From contig CAZSVI010000022.1 in NCBI GenBank assembly GCA_964610205.1, positions 1 to 36,364 on the forward strand: a DNA stretch of 36,364 bases, given 5' to 3'. Numbering within the stretch: the stretch's first letter is position 1; each line of letters begins with the position of its first letter. Origin of the DNA: CAZSVI01 sp964610205. GTDB taxonomy: Bacteria > Bacillota > Clostridia > DSM-8532. Below the pieces are notes generated by a model, which was not told where the DNA came from, made no database searches, and saw only the letters and a list, made by a program, of their open reading frames with translations. Shown in pieces: positions 1 through 8,101 of the stretch. A program made the position numbers and the translations under genes.

Positions 1-493
1 GTTTCCATACTATACGCCTTACATCTATTTTTAGTTCATTACCATGATGAACATGGTTATCAATGGCCGCCGACAGTAAATTGTTAGCACTGGTGACTGC
101 ATGCATATCTCCTGTAAAATGGAGGTTAATATCTTCCATGGGAACCACCTGGGAATAACCGCCGCCGGCAGCTCCCCCTTTTATACCCATAACCGGACCC
201 AGGGAGGGTTCTCTAAGGGCTATGGCCGCTTTCTTGCCAAGCTTCGTCAGAGCCTGTCCCAACCCTACTGTGGTTGTTGTTTTTCCTTCGCCTGCGGGAG
301 TAGGATTTATGGCTGTTACCAGAACAAGCTTTCCATCCTCCCTGTTACAGGCTTTTTCGTAAACAGACAGCTTCAGTTTAGCCTTGTAATCGCCGTATAG
401 TTCCAAATCTTCTTTTTTAAGACCAAGGGCTGCGGATATATTCTCAATCGGTTTTAAGTGTGCTTTTTGGGCAATTTCTATATCTGTAAGCAT
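1..493 (-). CDS. fhs: Formate--tetrahydrofolate ligase, N-terminal part (cut by window edge)
   Basis: Formate--tetrahydrofolate ligase makes 10-formyl-THF from formate, ATP and THF in the cytoplasm. It is the entry of formate into one-carbon metabolism and the methyl branch of the Wood-Ljungdahl pathway. Reading leftward from the ATG at 493 gives 164 residues before the window ends, out of about 555 usual for the family. Visible family signatures are the P-loop PAGEGKTT (about residues 66-73), the glycine-rich EPSLGPVMGIKGGAAGGG stretch (95-112) and VPMEDINLHFTGD (117-129). An AAAGGA ribosome binding site lies just upstream. ATG codons also occur at 499 and 502, but 493 has the best spacing. 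The rest of the gene lies outside the window. Confidence 0.96.
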   Translation of the reverse strand, partial: MLTDIEIAQKAHLKPIENISAALGLKKEDLELYGDYKAKLKLSVYEKACNREDGKLVLVTAINPTPAGEGKTTTTVGLGQALTKLGKKAAIALREPSLGPVMGIKGGAAGGGYSQVVPMEDINLHFTGDMHAVTSANNLLSAAIDNHVHHGNELKIDVRRIVWK

Positions 494-515
494 ATGCATC
501 ATCCTTTCGTGAATA

Positions 516-545
516 ATTGTACCAGATTGAGGGTGGAAAATACAA
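516..545 (-). promoter_or_regulatory. Probable promoter of fhs
   Basis: On the minus strand a TTGTAT -35 (545-540) and a TACAAT -10 (521-516) are separated by 18 nt. Transcription would start about 15 nt before the fhs ATG. The match to the housekeeping sigma consensus is moderate. Confidence 0.45.
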
Positions 546-881
546 GTAAGATAAAAGGTCTGTCTTGCAATTACCTCCGTTTTTATAACGAGGCTTAAAA
601 TGGCTTGAAGTCCGGTGTAGATTTTTGAAAAACATGAGCATATCTTTATCGGATGCTTTTGCCTCGATATGCATGAAAAAAGATTTATTGGAAATAATAT
701 TAAAGCGTATTATATTTGAAATGTCAGAGCCCATTTCAATATGTTTAGTCGCATAATATGACAGTTACCGCAAAAATTAACTTATTACTGCCTGGACTAA
801 TGGACATAGGTGAAAATGGAAGAAAAACAACAGTATTTTGAAGAAATTTCGGCCAATCGTTGAAAATATTCATTAAAATAC
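546..881. other. Intergenic stretch with no supportable gene
   Basis: This AT-rich gap lies between divergent fhs and veg. Short open frames occur on both strands, but none has a ribosome binding site plus a recognisable protein. A TATAACGAGG string at about 581-590 resembles the start of the repeat found after three stop codons elsewhere in the window, but the rest of that repeat is absent. Confidence 0.5.
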
Positions 882-911
882 TTGACAGAACTAAGCATAC
901 CGGAGTATAAT
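882..911 (+). promoter_or_regulatory. veg promoter 1
   Basis: A perfect TTGACA -35 (882-887) and a perfect TATAAT -10 (906-911) are 18 nt apart. It is the first of two tandem consensus promoters in front of veg. Confidence 0.75.
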
Positions 912-922
912 AATTAATTTTA

Positions 923-952
923 TTGACACTGCTATGAAATTTGTGGTATAAT
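923..952 (+). promoter_or_regulatory. veg promoter 2
   Basis: A second perfect TTGACA (923-928) and TATAAT (947-952) lie 18 nt apart, 41 nt downstream of promoter 1. The -10 covers the in-frame ATG at 951, which therefore cannot be the start of veg. Two consensus promoters fit the very high veg expression known from Bacillus. Confidence 0.8.
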
Positions 953-980
953 GTCAAAGACAAAAGAAGAGGTGATTGGT

Positions 981-1241
981 ATGGTTGAGAAAAACACTCT
1001 CGTTCAGATCAAGAAGGAGATGGAATCTTGTATTGGTAAAAGAATCCAGTTAAAAGCGAACAAAGGAAGAAAGAAAACATTCGTAAAAGAGGGCATTTTA
1101 GAATGTACGTATCCCAGTATCTTTACAGTTCGTTTTGAAAATGATTTTAAAAATGTTCGAAAAGTATCATACAGCTATACCGATGTTTTAACCAATACCG
1201 TTGAAATTAAAATTTGTGGCAACAGCAAAATGATTATCTGA
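981..1241 (+). CDS. veg: Veg family protein (DUF1021)
   Basis: This is a small cytoplasmic protein of the Veg family, 86 residues as in Bacillus subtilis. Family work in Bacillus links Veg to biofilm matrix expression and spore outgrowth; its biochemical activity is not known. Recognisable features are the GKRIQLKANKGRKKT block near the N terminus, the EGILECTYPSIFTV strand and the VSYSYTDVLTNTVEI stretch near the C terminus. The start at 981 was chosen because AGAGGTG (968-974) has correct spacing to it, whereas the in-frame ATG at 951 lies inside a -10 box. The gene stands alone between strong promoters and an intrinsic terminator. Confidence 0.9.
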   Translation: MVEKNTLVQIKKEMESCIGKRIQLKANKGRKKTFVKEGILECTYPSIFTVRFENDFKNVRKVSYSYTDVLTNTVEIKICGNSKMII

Positions 1242-1296
1242 ATCAAGCCATATCGGTTGGTGTTATAAGTCATAAAATACTGAGAAATCAGAAAAT

Positions 1297-1329
1297 AATC
1301 AAAAGCCCGGTAATGCCGGGTTTTTGATT
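1297..1329 (+). terminator. Intrinsic terminator after veg
   Basis: A CCCGG/CCGGG stem (1306-1310 with 1316-1320, loop TAATG) is flanked by AATCAAAA and TTTTTGATT. The U-tract follows on the plus strand; the A-tract could serve the other strand. Confidence 0.85.
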
Positions 1330-1400
1330 ATTCGGAAATTGCTATATAAATGTAAGTTGAACTAAGTAAATGCAGTGGGAAAACAGAACCGGAGGATGAC

Positions 1401-1751
1401 ATGGTTAAAAAAATCAATAATATGAAAACAGAAATCAGGGAAAAAATGCGTGGCGGAAAGGGAAACGTTAAGCTTCTTCATATTCTGAACAAGGAGGAGA
1501 TGAAGGGGAAGGTTCGTCTTCTCGCAAAAATTGCTCTGAATCCGGGTTGCTCTATCGGGACGCATGAGCATATTGATGAGGAAGAAGCTTATTATATCTT
1601 AAAGGGAAAAGGAATGGTAAATGATAATGGAACGGAACGGAATGTATCTGAAGGAGATGTCATATTAACAGGTGACGGAGCGTCCCATTCCATAGAAAAT
1701 ACAGGGGATGAGCCTTTGGAATTTATCGCTGTTATTATGCTGTATACGTAA
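1401..1751 (+). CDS. Small cupin-domain protein
   Basis: This is a single-domain cupin of 116 residues, substrate unknown. Cupin motif 1 is present (GCSIGTHEHIDEEEAYYI, about residues 50-67) with two His and a Glu as likely metal ligands. Motif 2 is GDVILTGDGASHSIEN (about 86-101) with the third His. The N-terminal 35 residues are basic and not part of the fold. GGAGG at 1391-1395 sits 5 nt before the ATG. The gene lies 52 nt before an iron-type alcohol dehydrogenase on the same strand and may be co-transcribed with it. Small cupins of this kind can be sugar or organic acid isomerases, dioxygenases or sensors, and the sequence does not decide. Confidence 0.8.
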   Translation: MVKKINNMKTEIREKMRGGKGNVKLLHILNKEEMKGKVRLLAKIALNPGCSIGTHEHIDEEEAYYILKGKGMVNDNGTERNVSEGDVILTGDGASHSIENTGDEPLEFIAVIMLYT

Positions 1752-1802
1752 GATGGTTCTAATTCGTGCAACGGTTTAATTTTTATATTGAAGAGGGAAA
1801 AT

Positions 1803-2981
1803 ATGTCATTTACATTCACACATACGCCGGATGTTTATTTCGGAGCAGGGAAAATAAAAGTTCTGTCAGATATTTTGGCGGCAAAAAATTCCCGGAATGT
1901 TCTCCTTATTTCCGGAGGTTCCTCATTCAAAAGGAGCAGTCAATATGAATGGTTGAATAATGAGCTAACCCAATGCGGTATCCCCGTATATGCTGTAACG
2001 GTAACGGGAGAACCTTCTCCTGACCTTATTGACTGTACTGCTGCAAAGTACCGGGATAGAGGTATTGATATGGTAATAGCTGTTGGCGGCGGGAGTGTTA
2101 TTGATGCGGGAAAGGCCATATCCGCCATACTTACACAGAATGAACCGGTTATGATGTTCCTTGAGGGCACAAAGGAAGGTAGGAAGCATAACGGCAAAAA
2201 GGTTCCCTTTATTGCCATACCAACGACATCAGGTACAGGGAGTGAAGCGACAAAAAATGCGGTATTAGGCCGTATTGGTGAAAATGGATTTAAAAGCTCA
2301 TTAAGGCATGATAACTTTGTTCCTGATATAGCTATAATAGATCCCGAATTAACTGTAACCTGTCCGCCAAATGTCACGGCTTCCAGCGGTATGGATGCTC
2401 TTTGCCAGCTTATAGGTTCATATATGTCAGCAAAAGCCGGTCCGATTACAGATGCTCTGGCACTTGATGGAATTGAAAAGGTAAGGGACTCTTTAGAAGC
2501 CGTTTGTACAAATGAACCTGACAATATCGAAAAAAGAGCCAGGATGTCATATGCGGCTTTTATATCCGGTATAACCCTTGCCAATGCGGGACTGGGCGTG
2601 GTTCATGGGTTTGCTTCCGTTATAGGAGGGCTTTTCAGTATTCCTCATGGGGTAATATGCGGAACGCTGCTTCCTGAGGCTGTCAGGGTAAATATTAGTG
2701 AACTTGCTCAAAATAAAACCGATAATGCTCTTTGCCTGTATAAATACGCCAGAATTGGTGAAATACTAACCGGAACCAATGCAGTTGGTATAGAAAAGAA
2801 ATGCTTTGTTCTGATTGATTATCTGGATAATCTGAAAAGAAAGCTCAATCTTCCCGGGCTTGGAAGTTTTGGTGTAACGGAACGTCATGCTCATATCATT
2901 GCCGGTAAAGCTTCAAACAAAAACAATCCCGTAAAGCTTAATGAAGAACAGCTAAAGCAAATAGTTATAAACTGCCTTTAA
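1803..2981 (+). CDS. Iron-containing (class III/IV) alcohol dehydrogenase
   Basis: This is an NAD(P)H-dependent alcohol/aldehyde oxidoreductase of the iron-type family, 392 residues, cytoplasmic. The nucleotide-binding GGGSVIDAGKA lies at about residues 95-105 and PTTSGTGSEAT at 140-150. The metal ligands expected in the family appear as D198, H268 (GVVHGF) and H282 (IPHGVICG). The fourth position, usually His in DALTH, is Gln (Q202 in DALCQ). That substitution occurs in some subfamilies, so the metal site may be altered rather than dead. The start is the ATG at 1803 with GAAGAGGG just before it; the earlier in-frame TTG (1788) overlaps that ribosome binding site. The substrate cannot be predicted. 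Confidence 0.9.
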   Translation: MSFTFTHTPDVYFGAGKIKVLSDILAAKNSRNVLLISGGSSFKRSSQYEWLNNELTQCGIPVYAVTVTGEPSPDLIDCTAAKYRDRGIDMVIAVGGGSVIDAGKAISAILTQNEPVMMFLEGTKEGRKHNGKKVPFIAIPTTSGTGSEATKNAVLGRIGENGFKSSLRHDNFVPDIAIIDPELTVTCPPNVTASSGMDALCQLIGSYMSAKAGPITDALALDGIEKVRDSLEAVCTNEPDNIEKRARMSYAAFISGITLANAGLGVVHGFASVIGGLFSIPHGVICGTLLPEAVRVNISELAQNKTDNALCLYKYARIGEILTGTNAVGIEKKCFVLIDYLDNLKRKLNLPGLGSFGVTERHAHIIAGKASNKNNPVKLNEEQLKQIVINCL

Positions 2982-3097
2982 TAATATCTCTGAAACAGTC
3001 GAACTTAGAACGAAAGCGATATATGCCGCTGCGTTTACTTTTATGTGTCACCCCTGAACAGTAACGTCGCGAGCCTTATGTCGTACTAAAATTCAGT

Positions 3098-3126
3098 TTG
3101 ACAGTATAATGCTATTATGGTATATT
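3098..3126 (+). promoter_or_regulatory. Promoter of rpsR
   Basis: TTGACA (3098-3103) and TATATT (3121-3126) are 17 nt apart, about 70 nt before the rpsR start. This gives rpsR its own promoter. Confidence 0.7.
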
Positions 3127-3200
3127 AATTGAGTTGTAGTGCGCTTATATATAAAATTAAGTTTTGTGGAAATAGTTTTTTAGCGGAAGGAGGCATTGGA

Positions 3201-3500
3201 ATGATGTCGGATGCAAGAAAAAGAGACAGAGATAATAGAGATAACCGGGATAACGTTAATGATAAAAGAGGCGGAAGGCAGCTGAGAAGAAGAACCAGAA
3301 GGAAAGTTTGCCAGTTTTGTGTTGATAAGGTAGAACATATAGATTATAAAGATATTGGTAAGCTTAGGAAATTCCTTTCTGAAAAAGGGAAGATTCTTCC
3401 CAGAAGGATCAGCGGTAACTGTGCAAAGCATCAGCGCCAGATGACCACCGCTATCAAGCGGGCTAGACATATTGCACTTCTGCCATATACGACTGATTAA
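3201..3500 (+). CDS. rpsR: 30S ribosomal protein S18
   Basis: Ribosomal protein S18 is part of the platform of the 30S subunit and contacts S6. The 99-residue product carries the family core RRRTRRKVCQFC, KDIGKLRKFLSEKGKILPRR and the C-terminal HQRQMTTAIKRARHIALLPY. Cys residues in CQFC plus the later NCAKH indicate the zinc-binding (C+) form. The first 30 residues are a low-complexity Arg/Asp/Asn tract with an RDN repeat. The start is ATG 3201 (or 3204) behind GGAAGGAGG (3185-3193). Unusually, the usual upstream partners rpsF and ssb are absent: an alcohol dehydrogenase gene precedes it and it has its own promoter. Confidence 0.96.
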   Translation: MMSDARKRDRDNRDNRDNVNDKRGGRQLRRRTRRKVCQFCVDKVEHIDYKDIGKLRKFLSEKGKILPRRISGNCAKHQRQMTTAIKRARHIALLPYTTD

Positions 3501-3506
3501 ACAGTT

Positions 3507-3534
3507 ACAGCCTATAGATAAGTCTATAGGCTGT
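3507..3534 (+). terminator. Hairpin after rpsR, possible terminator or attenuator
   Basis: A perfect 11-bp stem (3507-3517 with 3524-3534) closes a 6-nt loop seven nucleotides after the rpsR stop. Only a weak T-rich stretch (ATTTAACT) follows, so termination may be partial. Confidence 0.5.
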
Positions 3535-3562
3535 ATTTAACTCCCTTAATCTTTATGGGAAA

Positions 3563-3593
3563 TTGGAAGCTTACATACCACCAGTGTTATAAT
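3563..3593 (+). promoter_or_regulatory. Probable promoter for mazG-like-rplI-dnaB
   Basis: A TATAAT -10 (3588-3593) preceded by TG at the extended -10 position (3585-3586) has a partial -35 TTGGAA (3563-3568) with a long 19-nt spacer. The extended -10 would compensate for the weak -35. Confidence 0.5.
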
Positions 3594-3713
3594 CATATAG
3601 CGGCGTATTGTTTACAAACAGGCAAGTACACGCTGTGATAAAAGATTCTGTTTTAAAAAGGAGTACTTGAAAAACAGGATTATTAGGTTACATAAGAAGA
3701 AAGTGGTGGTATT

Positions 3714-4046
3714 ATGGTAAATAGTCTGGAGTTATCCAGAAACCTACGTATTGTGGAAACCCTGAAAAGTGAGCTGCTGGACGATATAGCGGGCTTGTAC
3801 GGGCATCTTGCCGACCCGGTACTGGAAGATACCCGGGAAGTCGCAGCAAAAACCCTGTCGGACATGATTGTCCTCAGTTATCTTTTAGGAAAGCGGCTGG
3901 GTGTGGATTATGCCATAATGGACAGGCATATCTCAAGAAAAATCCGACTTGGGCTAATCAATGAAAATGAAATTGAGAAATATTTCGGAGATTTATCCGA
4001 ACTGGCCCGATTGCGTTCCGGAGAAGCTCATACCCAGGGAGCATAA
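3714..4046 (+). CDS. MazG-like family protein
   Basis: This 110-residue protein resembles the MazG-like family commonly found between rpsR and rplI in Clostridia. MazG proteins are all-alpha NTP pyrophosphatases, but this short family has not been shown to have that activity and the classical EExxE metal motif is not obvious here. Visible sequence is mostly helical, with RNLRIVETLKSELLDDIAGLY near the N terminus and an AAKTLSDMIVLSYLLGKRLG helix in the middle. GGTGG precedes the ATG. It is separated from rplI by 21 nt and is probably co-transcribed. The recognition rests on length, context and resemblance, so the function remains open. Confidence 0.75.
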   Translation: MVNSLELSRNLRIVETLKSELLDDIAGLYGHLADPVLEDTREVAAKTLSDMIVLSYLLGKRLGVDYAIMDRHISRKIRLGLINENEIEKYFGDLSELARLRSGEAHTQGA

Positions 4047-4067
4047 AATCAAACCGGAGGGATGAAT

Positions 4068-4514
4068 ATGAAAGTAATTTTGAAGCAGGATGTAAGTAAC
4101 CTTGGAAAGAAGAACACTCTGGTTAATGTCAATGACGGATATGCGCGTAATTATTTGATTCCCAGAGGACTGGCGACAGAAGCAAGCGCCGGAGCGGTGA
4201 ATGAAATGAAAATGCGGGAAGATGCTGAAAAGACAAAAAAGGAAAAAGAGTTTTTCAATGCAAAAAAGCTTGCCGGAAAAGTAAATGGAATGACTATAAC
4301 ATTCTGCTCGAAAGCGGGAGATAACGGAAAGCTTTTCGGATCAATAACGAGTAAGGATATTGCCGAAAAACTGGAAAAAAACTATAATGTTCAGGTGGAC
4401 AGAAGGAAGATCGTTTTGCCGGAGGCCATTAAGTCCCTTGGCCTTCACGAGATAGAGGTTAAGCTTCATGCCGGTGTTGTGTCAACACTTAAAGTACAGG
4501 TTGTCAATGAATAG
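4068..4514 (+). CDS. rplI: 50S ribosomal protein L9
   Basis: Ribosomal protein L9 binds 23S rRNA at the base of the L1 stalk. The 148-residue length is normal. The N-terminal domain starts MKVILKQDVSNLGKK and contains the hallmark GYARNYLIPRGLA (about residues 24-36). A charged connecting helix follows (about 45-75), then the C-terminal domain with GKLFGSITSKDIA. The ATG at 4068 is preferred over 4062 because GGAGG (4056-4060) gives a 7-nt spacing and the family starts with MKVIL. It is followed by dnaB after 56 nt, a conserved Firmicute order. Confidence 0.97.
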   Translation: MKVILKQDVSNLGKKNTLVNVNDGYARNYLIPRGLATEASAGAVNEMKMREDAEKTKKEKEFFNAKKLAGKVNGMTITFCSKAGDNGKLFGSITSKDIAEKLEKNYNVQVDRRKIVLPEAIKSLGLHEIEVKLHAGVVSTLKVQVVNE

Positions 4515-4570
4515 GATTTCAGGATACAGATTTCAAGGAAAGAAAACTCCCTGAAAGGTGAAGATGTGCC

Positions 4571-5911
4571 ATGGATATTGGTTTACTTGACAAGGTACCG
4601 CCGCATAGTACAGAAGCGGAACAATCGGTGCTCGGGTCTCTCCTTCTGGATAAGGATCTATTACCCGATATTTCCGGGAAGCTTACAAGCGAAGATTTTT
4701 ATATGGAGCAGCACAGGGAAATCTATGAAGCTGTTCTCGATCTGTATGATCAAAGCAAGCCTGTTGACCTGATTACTGTTTCCGAACAATTAACAAAAAG
4801 AGGTACATTGCAGAAGGTAGGTGATATTGAGTATCTGTCAAACCTTGCCACCGCAGTTCCTACTACGGCAAATGCCCGGCATTATGCTCAGATTATTGAG
4901 GATAAATCCCTGTTAAGAAAACTCATCCAGGCCTCGAACCAGATACAGAAAAAAAGTTATGAGGCAGCCGAGGAAGCCATAGATATTCTGAGTGACGCTG
5001 AGAAATACATATATGATATAGTTCAGAACCGTAACCAGACAGGTCTGCTTCCTATCAGTGATGTTCTGGACTCAACTTTTTCGCGCCTGGAAGAGTTGTA
5101 TAACAATGCCGGTGAATTTACGGGAGTGCCCAGTGGTTTTGGCGAGCTTGACAGAAAAACGGCAGGATTCCAGAAATCCGATTTGATCCTGGTGGCAGCC
5201 AGGCCGGCTATGGGTAAAACCTCCTTTGCGCTGAACGTAGCAGCTTATGCCGCTATTCACAGACAGGTTCCCGTAGCCATATTCAGCCTTGAGATGGCCA
5301 GGGAACAGCTGGTAAGCCGTATTATTTCCCTGGAAGCGTTGGTGGATATGGAAAAAATGCGAAGCGGAAACCTGGAGGATGAAGACTGGAAAAAAATGGC
5401 GCATTCCTTGGGACCGTTATCAAAAGCGCCTATATATATTGACGATAACGCGGGTATCAGTGTAATGGAAATCATGTCCAAGTGCCGCAGGTTAAAAATG
5501 AGAAGAGGCCTGGGACTTATTATGATCGACTACCTGCAGCTGATGCAGGGAAGGAGGCGGACTGAAAACAGACAGCAGGAAATATCGGAAATCTCAAGAT
5601 CCTTGAAGATAATGGCAAAGGAACTGGAAGTTCCGGTAATGGCACTTTCTCAGCTAAGCCGTGCGCCAGAGGCCAGAACTACAAATCACAGACCTATTTT
5701 ATCGGATTTACGCGAGTCCGGCGCAATTGAGCAGGACGCCGATCTGGTCATGTTTTTATACAGGGATGATTATTATCATGAGGATAGTGAGAAGAAAAAT
5801 ATAACCGAGATAATAATCGCCAAGCATAGGAATGGATCGGTCGGGGCTATTGACCTGGCATGGATTCCGCAATACACTAAGTTCGGGAATCTTGACAGGG
5901 CAATAAGATAA
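4571..5911 (+). CDS. dnaB: Replicative DNA helicase DnaB
   Basis: DnaB is the hexameric replicative helicase (DnaC in Bacillus nomenclature) that unwinds DNA 5'-3' at the fork and recruits primase. The 446-residue length is typical. The N-terminal domain begins PPHSTEAEQSVLGSLLLD, followed by the linker and RecA-like motor. Walker A is ARPAMGKTS with K216; Walker B is the LGLIMIDYLQLM segment; the SDLRESGAIEQDAD region and the final AKHRNG motif are also present. No intein is seen. AAAGGTG lies upstream of the ATG. It closes the mazG-like-rplI-dnaB group; tilS follows after 59 nt. Confidence 0.97.
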   Translation: MDIGLLDKVPPHSTEAEQSVLGSLLLDKDLLPDISGKLTSEDFYMEQHREIYEAVLDLYDQSKPVDLITVSEQLTKRGTLQKVGDIEYLSNLATAVPTTANARHYAQIIEDKSLLRKLIQASNQIQKKSYEAAEEAIDILSDAEKYIYDIVQNRNQTGLLPISDVLDSTFSRLEELYNNAGEFTGVPSGFGELDRKTAGFQKSDLILVAARPAMGKTSFALNVAAYAAIHRQVPVAIFSLEMAREQLVSRIISLEALVDMEKMRSGNLEDEDWKKMAHSLGPLSKAPIYIDDNAGISVMEIMSKCRRLKMRRGLGLIMIDYLQLMQGRRRTENRQQEISEISRSLKIMAKELEVPVMALSQLSRAPEARTTNHRPILSDLRESGAIEQDADLVMFLYRDDYYHEDSEKKNITEIIIAKHRNGSVGAIDLAWIPQYTKFGNLDRAIR

Positions 5912-5970
5912 ATCCAATGCTGTGCATGCAGTTATGTTATACCTAAGACTTATTAAGGAATGAGCGAAAA

Positions 5971-7407
5971 ATGAAAGACTCGCTTATGAAAAAAGTAAAT
6001 ATGTGGGCGAAGGAAAATCTCGTTTTGCAACCCGAAACAACAATAGTGGCAGGTGTTTCGGGAGGAGCTGATTCTGTTTGCCTGTTGCATATACTGAATT
6101 GTATGAGACTGGAAAACCAGTTTTCCATTATTGCGGTACATGTCAACCATATGCTGCGGAGCGGGGAGTCTTTGCAGGATGAGAGTTTTGTTGAAAATCT
6201 CTGTACTGAATGGGGAATTCCGATAAAAATATACCGGAAGGACGTCAGGATTTTTTCGCAAAAGAACGGATACTCAATCGAAGAGGCCGGCAGAATTTTA
6301 AGGTATGAGTGTCTTCACCAGACGCTGGTTGAAGAAAATGCCCGGTATATTGCAGTTGCGCATCATATCCTGGATCAGTCCGAAACGATATTTATAAACC
6401 TTTTGAGGGGAAGCGGCCTGGATGGTCTTTGCGGCATGGAAGAAGTAAGGGGAAATATCATACGTCCGCTTCTTGCAACCGGTAAAGACGAAATAGAAGA
6501 TTATCTTAAAAGGAACAGACTTTGTTACAGGACAGACAGCAGCAATCTGGACAATTCCTATGTAAGAAATACTCTTAGGAACAGGTTGTTTCCTCAAATA
6601 CAACAGGAAACGGGTTTCTCTGTAATTTCATCCTTATTACGGACGTCACGGCTTCTTAAAACCGATCGCGATTATCTTAATGCGTTGGCGAATGAAAAAT
6701 ACAATACTGTTGTCATATCTGAAGAGAAAGATATGGTGATACTGAACCGAAGCGAATTTGCAGGTCTTAATGCGGCTATTTCAGGAAGAATTATCCGTAT
6801 GGCGTGGAGCAGGGTTACCGGAAGCCGAAAAGGTATTGAAGCCAAGCATGTGGATAGTGTTCTTGCGTTGGCCTCCAAAGAGGGAACAGGTAAAACCCTG
6901 GAGTTTCCGCAGGGAATTAAATTATATATTGAGTATAATCATTTGATTTTGTCAAAGCAGAGAACGGAACAGGCTGAAAATCCTGTTTGTATAAATCTTT
7001 CAGTACCATCCGATATTGAATTTCTTGATGGGAAAATATGTGTACGTGCCTGTTTGTATACAAGGAATGAATATGAGAAAGCCTTTGGAAAAATTGAAAA
7101 ACCTAAGGAAACCGGCTGCATTCAGCTTTTTGATTATAACAAGGTTTTAGAGGGAATAAATATCAGGAACAGACAACCCGGCGATATTTTCTTCCCATAC
7201 CACAGTCCGGGCAGGAAGAAACTGAAGAATTTCTTTATTGATGAAAAAATACCCCGGCAGAGAAGGAATGATATTCTTTTAGTCGCCGAAGACAGGAATA
7301 TATTATGGGTAGTCGGATACCGTACAGCAGATGGCTATAAAATAACAAAATCAACAAATACAATATTGTATATAGAAATATCAGGATTGGATAGAATTAA
7401 CTTTTAA
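5971..7407 (+). CDS. tilS: tRNA(Ile)-lysidine synthase
   Basis: TilS attaches lysine to C34 of the CAU-anticodon tRNA-Ile, switching its decoding from AUG to AUA; the enzyme is essential. The 478-residue product has the PP-loop SGGADS (residues 30-35), followed by HVNHMLR and the AHHILDQSETIFINLLRGSGLDGL segment typical of the N-terminal adenylation domain. The C-terminal part carries the family ending IRNRQPGDIFFP and KLKNFFIDEKIPRQRRNDILL. The ATG at 5971 follows AAGGA; an in-frame ATG at 5986 is possible but less likely. It heads the conserved Firmicute order tilS-hpt-ftsH. Confidence 0.95.
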   Translation: MKDSLMKKVNMWAKENLVLQPETTIVAGVSGGADSVCLLHILNCMRLENQFSIIAVHVNHMLRSGESLQDESFVENLCTEWGIPIKIYRKDVRIFSQKNGYSIEEAGRILRYECLHQTLVEENARYIAVAHHILDQSETIFINLLRGSGLDGLCGMEEVRGNIIRPLLATGKDEIEDYLKRNRLCYRTDSSNLDNSYVRNTLRNRLFPQIQQETGFSVISSLLRTSRLLKTDRDYLNALANEKYNTVVISEEKDMVILNRSEFAGLNAAISGRIIRMAWSRVTGSRKGIEAKHVDSVLALASKEGTGKTLEFPQGIKLYIEYNHLILSKQRTEQAENPVCINLSVPSDIEFLDGKICVRACLYTRNEYEKAFGKIEKPKETGCIQLFDYNKVLEGINIRNRQPGDIFFPYHSPGRKKLKNFFIDEKIPRQRRNDILLVAEDRNILWVVGYRTADGYKITKSTNTILYIEISGLDRINF

Positions 7408-7457
7408 AGTACGGATACTTTAATATCAGGATTATATTATGCAACGGAGGTAACTGC

Positions 7458-7973
7458 ATGAGTTTAAGAGTTTTAATAACAAGGGAGCAGCTGGAGAAAA
7501 AAACCAAGGAACTTGCAGATGCAATATCGCGTGATTATAAAGACAAGGAGCTCGTTCTTGTAGGTGTTTTAAAAGGCGGTTTTGTGTTTCTGGCCGATCT
7601 GGCAAGGAAGATTGCAATGGATGTTACAATCGATTTTATTTCAGTATCCAGCTATGGCAGTTCCACAGAATCCTCAGGTGTTGTGCGTATAAATAAAGAC
7701 ATTGATTCCGATATTACCGGCAAGCACATACTGATTGTGGAAGATCTGATTGATACCGGGCTTACTTTGAATTATTTGAAGGAGCTTTTTAATACAAAGG
7801 GCTGCGCAAGTGTTAAGCTTGTTGCTATAATGGATAAGCCCGAACGCCGTAAGGTGGATTTGAAAGCGGATTATTCAGGTATAGAAATTCCGGACGAGTT
7901 TGTTGTCGGATATGGGTTGGATTATGCCGGAAAGTACAGAAACCTTCCGGATGTTTGCGTAGTTGATGAGTAA
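7458..7973 (+). CDS. hpt: Hypoxanthine (guanine) phosphoribosyltransferase
   Basis: This enzyme salvages hypoxanthine and guanine to IMP and GMP using PRPP in the cytoplasm. The 171-residue length is normal. Visible motifs are LVGVLKGGFVFLADL near the N terminus, the SVSSYGSS flexible loop and the PRPP-binding VEDLIDTGLTL with E95 and D96. The C-terminal DEFVVGYGLDYAGKYRNLP is the purine-binding end. GGAGG precedes the ATG. It sits between tilS and ftsH, where in Bacillus HprT and FtsH expression are linked, but here a 316-nt gap with its own promoter-like sequence separates it from ftsH. Confidence 0.96.
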   Translation: MSLRVLITREQLEKKTKELADAISRDYKDKELVLVGVLKGGFVFLADLARKIAMDVTIDFISVSSYGSSTESSGVVRINKDIDSDITGKHILIVEDLIDTGLTLNYLKELFNTKGCASVKLVAIMDKPERRKVDLKADYSGIEIPDEFVVGYGLDYAGKYRNLPDVCVVDE

Positions 7974-8024
7974 TTAACAAAGCGCCGGTGTGTAATTAAT
8001 TAAGGGTTTATGGTAAAACAAGCG

Positions 8025-8056
8025 TTGTGTTTTATGGGTAATTGTGCTAATATAAC
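8025..8056 (+). promoter_or_regulatory. Possible promoter in the hpt-ftsH gap
   Basis: TTGTGT (8025-8030) and TAATAT (8048-8053) are 17 nt apart in the 316-nt gap before ftsH. The match is moderate. Confidence 0.35.
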
Positions 8057-8101
8057 AGAAAGTGAAGGCGTTGCTTTCAAAGGAATAGGAAGTAGTTGAC
8101 C

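Noticed and set aside
444..734. 96-codon minus-strand frame overlapping the fhs promoter and 5' end
   Set aside because: It overlaps fhs out of frame and contains the likely fhs promoter; no family resemblance.
758..841. 27-codon frame beginning MTVTAKINLLLPG, resembling an IspE start
   Set aside because: Only the AKINL word matches; no ribosome binding site and no continuation of the kinase.
1940..2584. 214-codon minus-strand frame
   Set aside because: Antisense shadow of the alcohol dehydrogenase.
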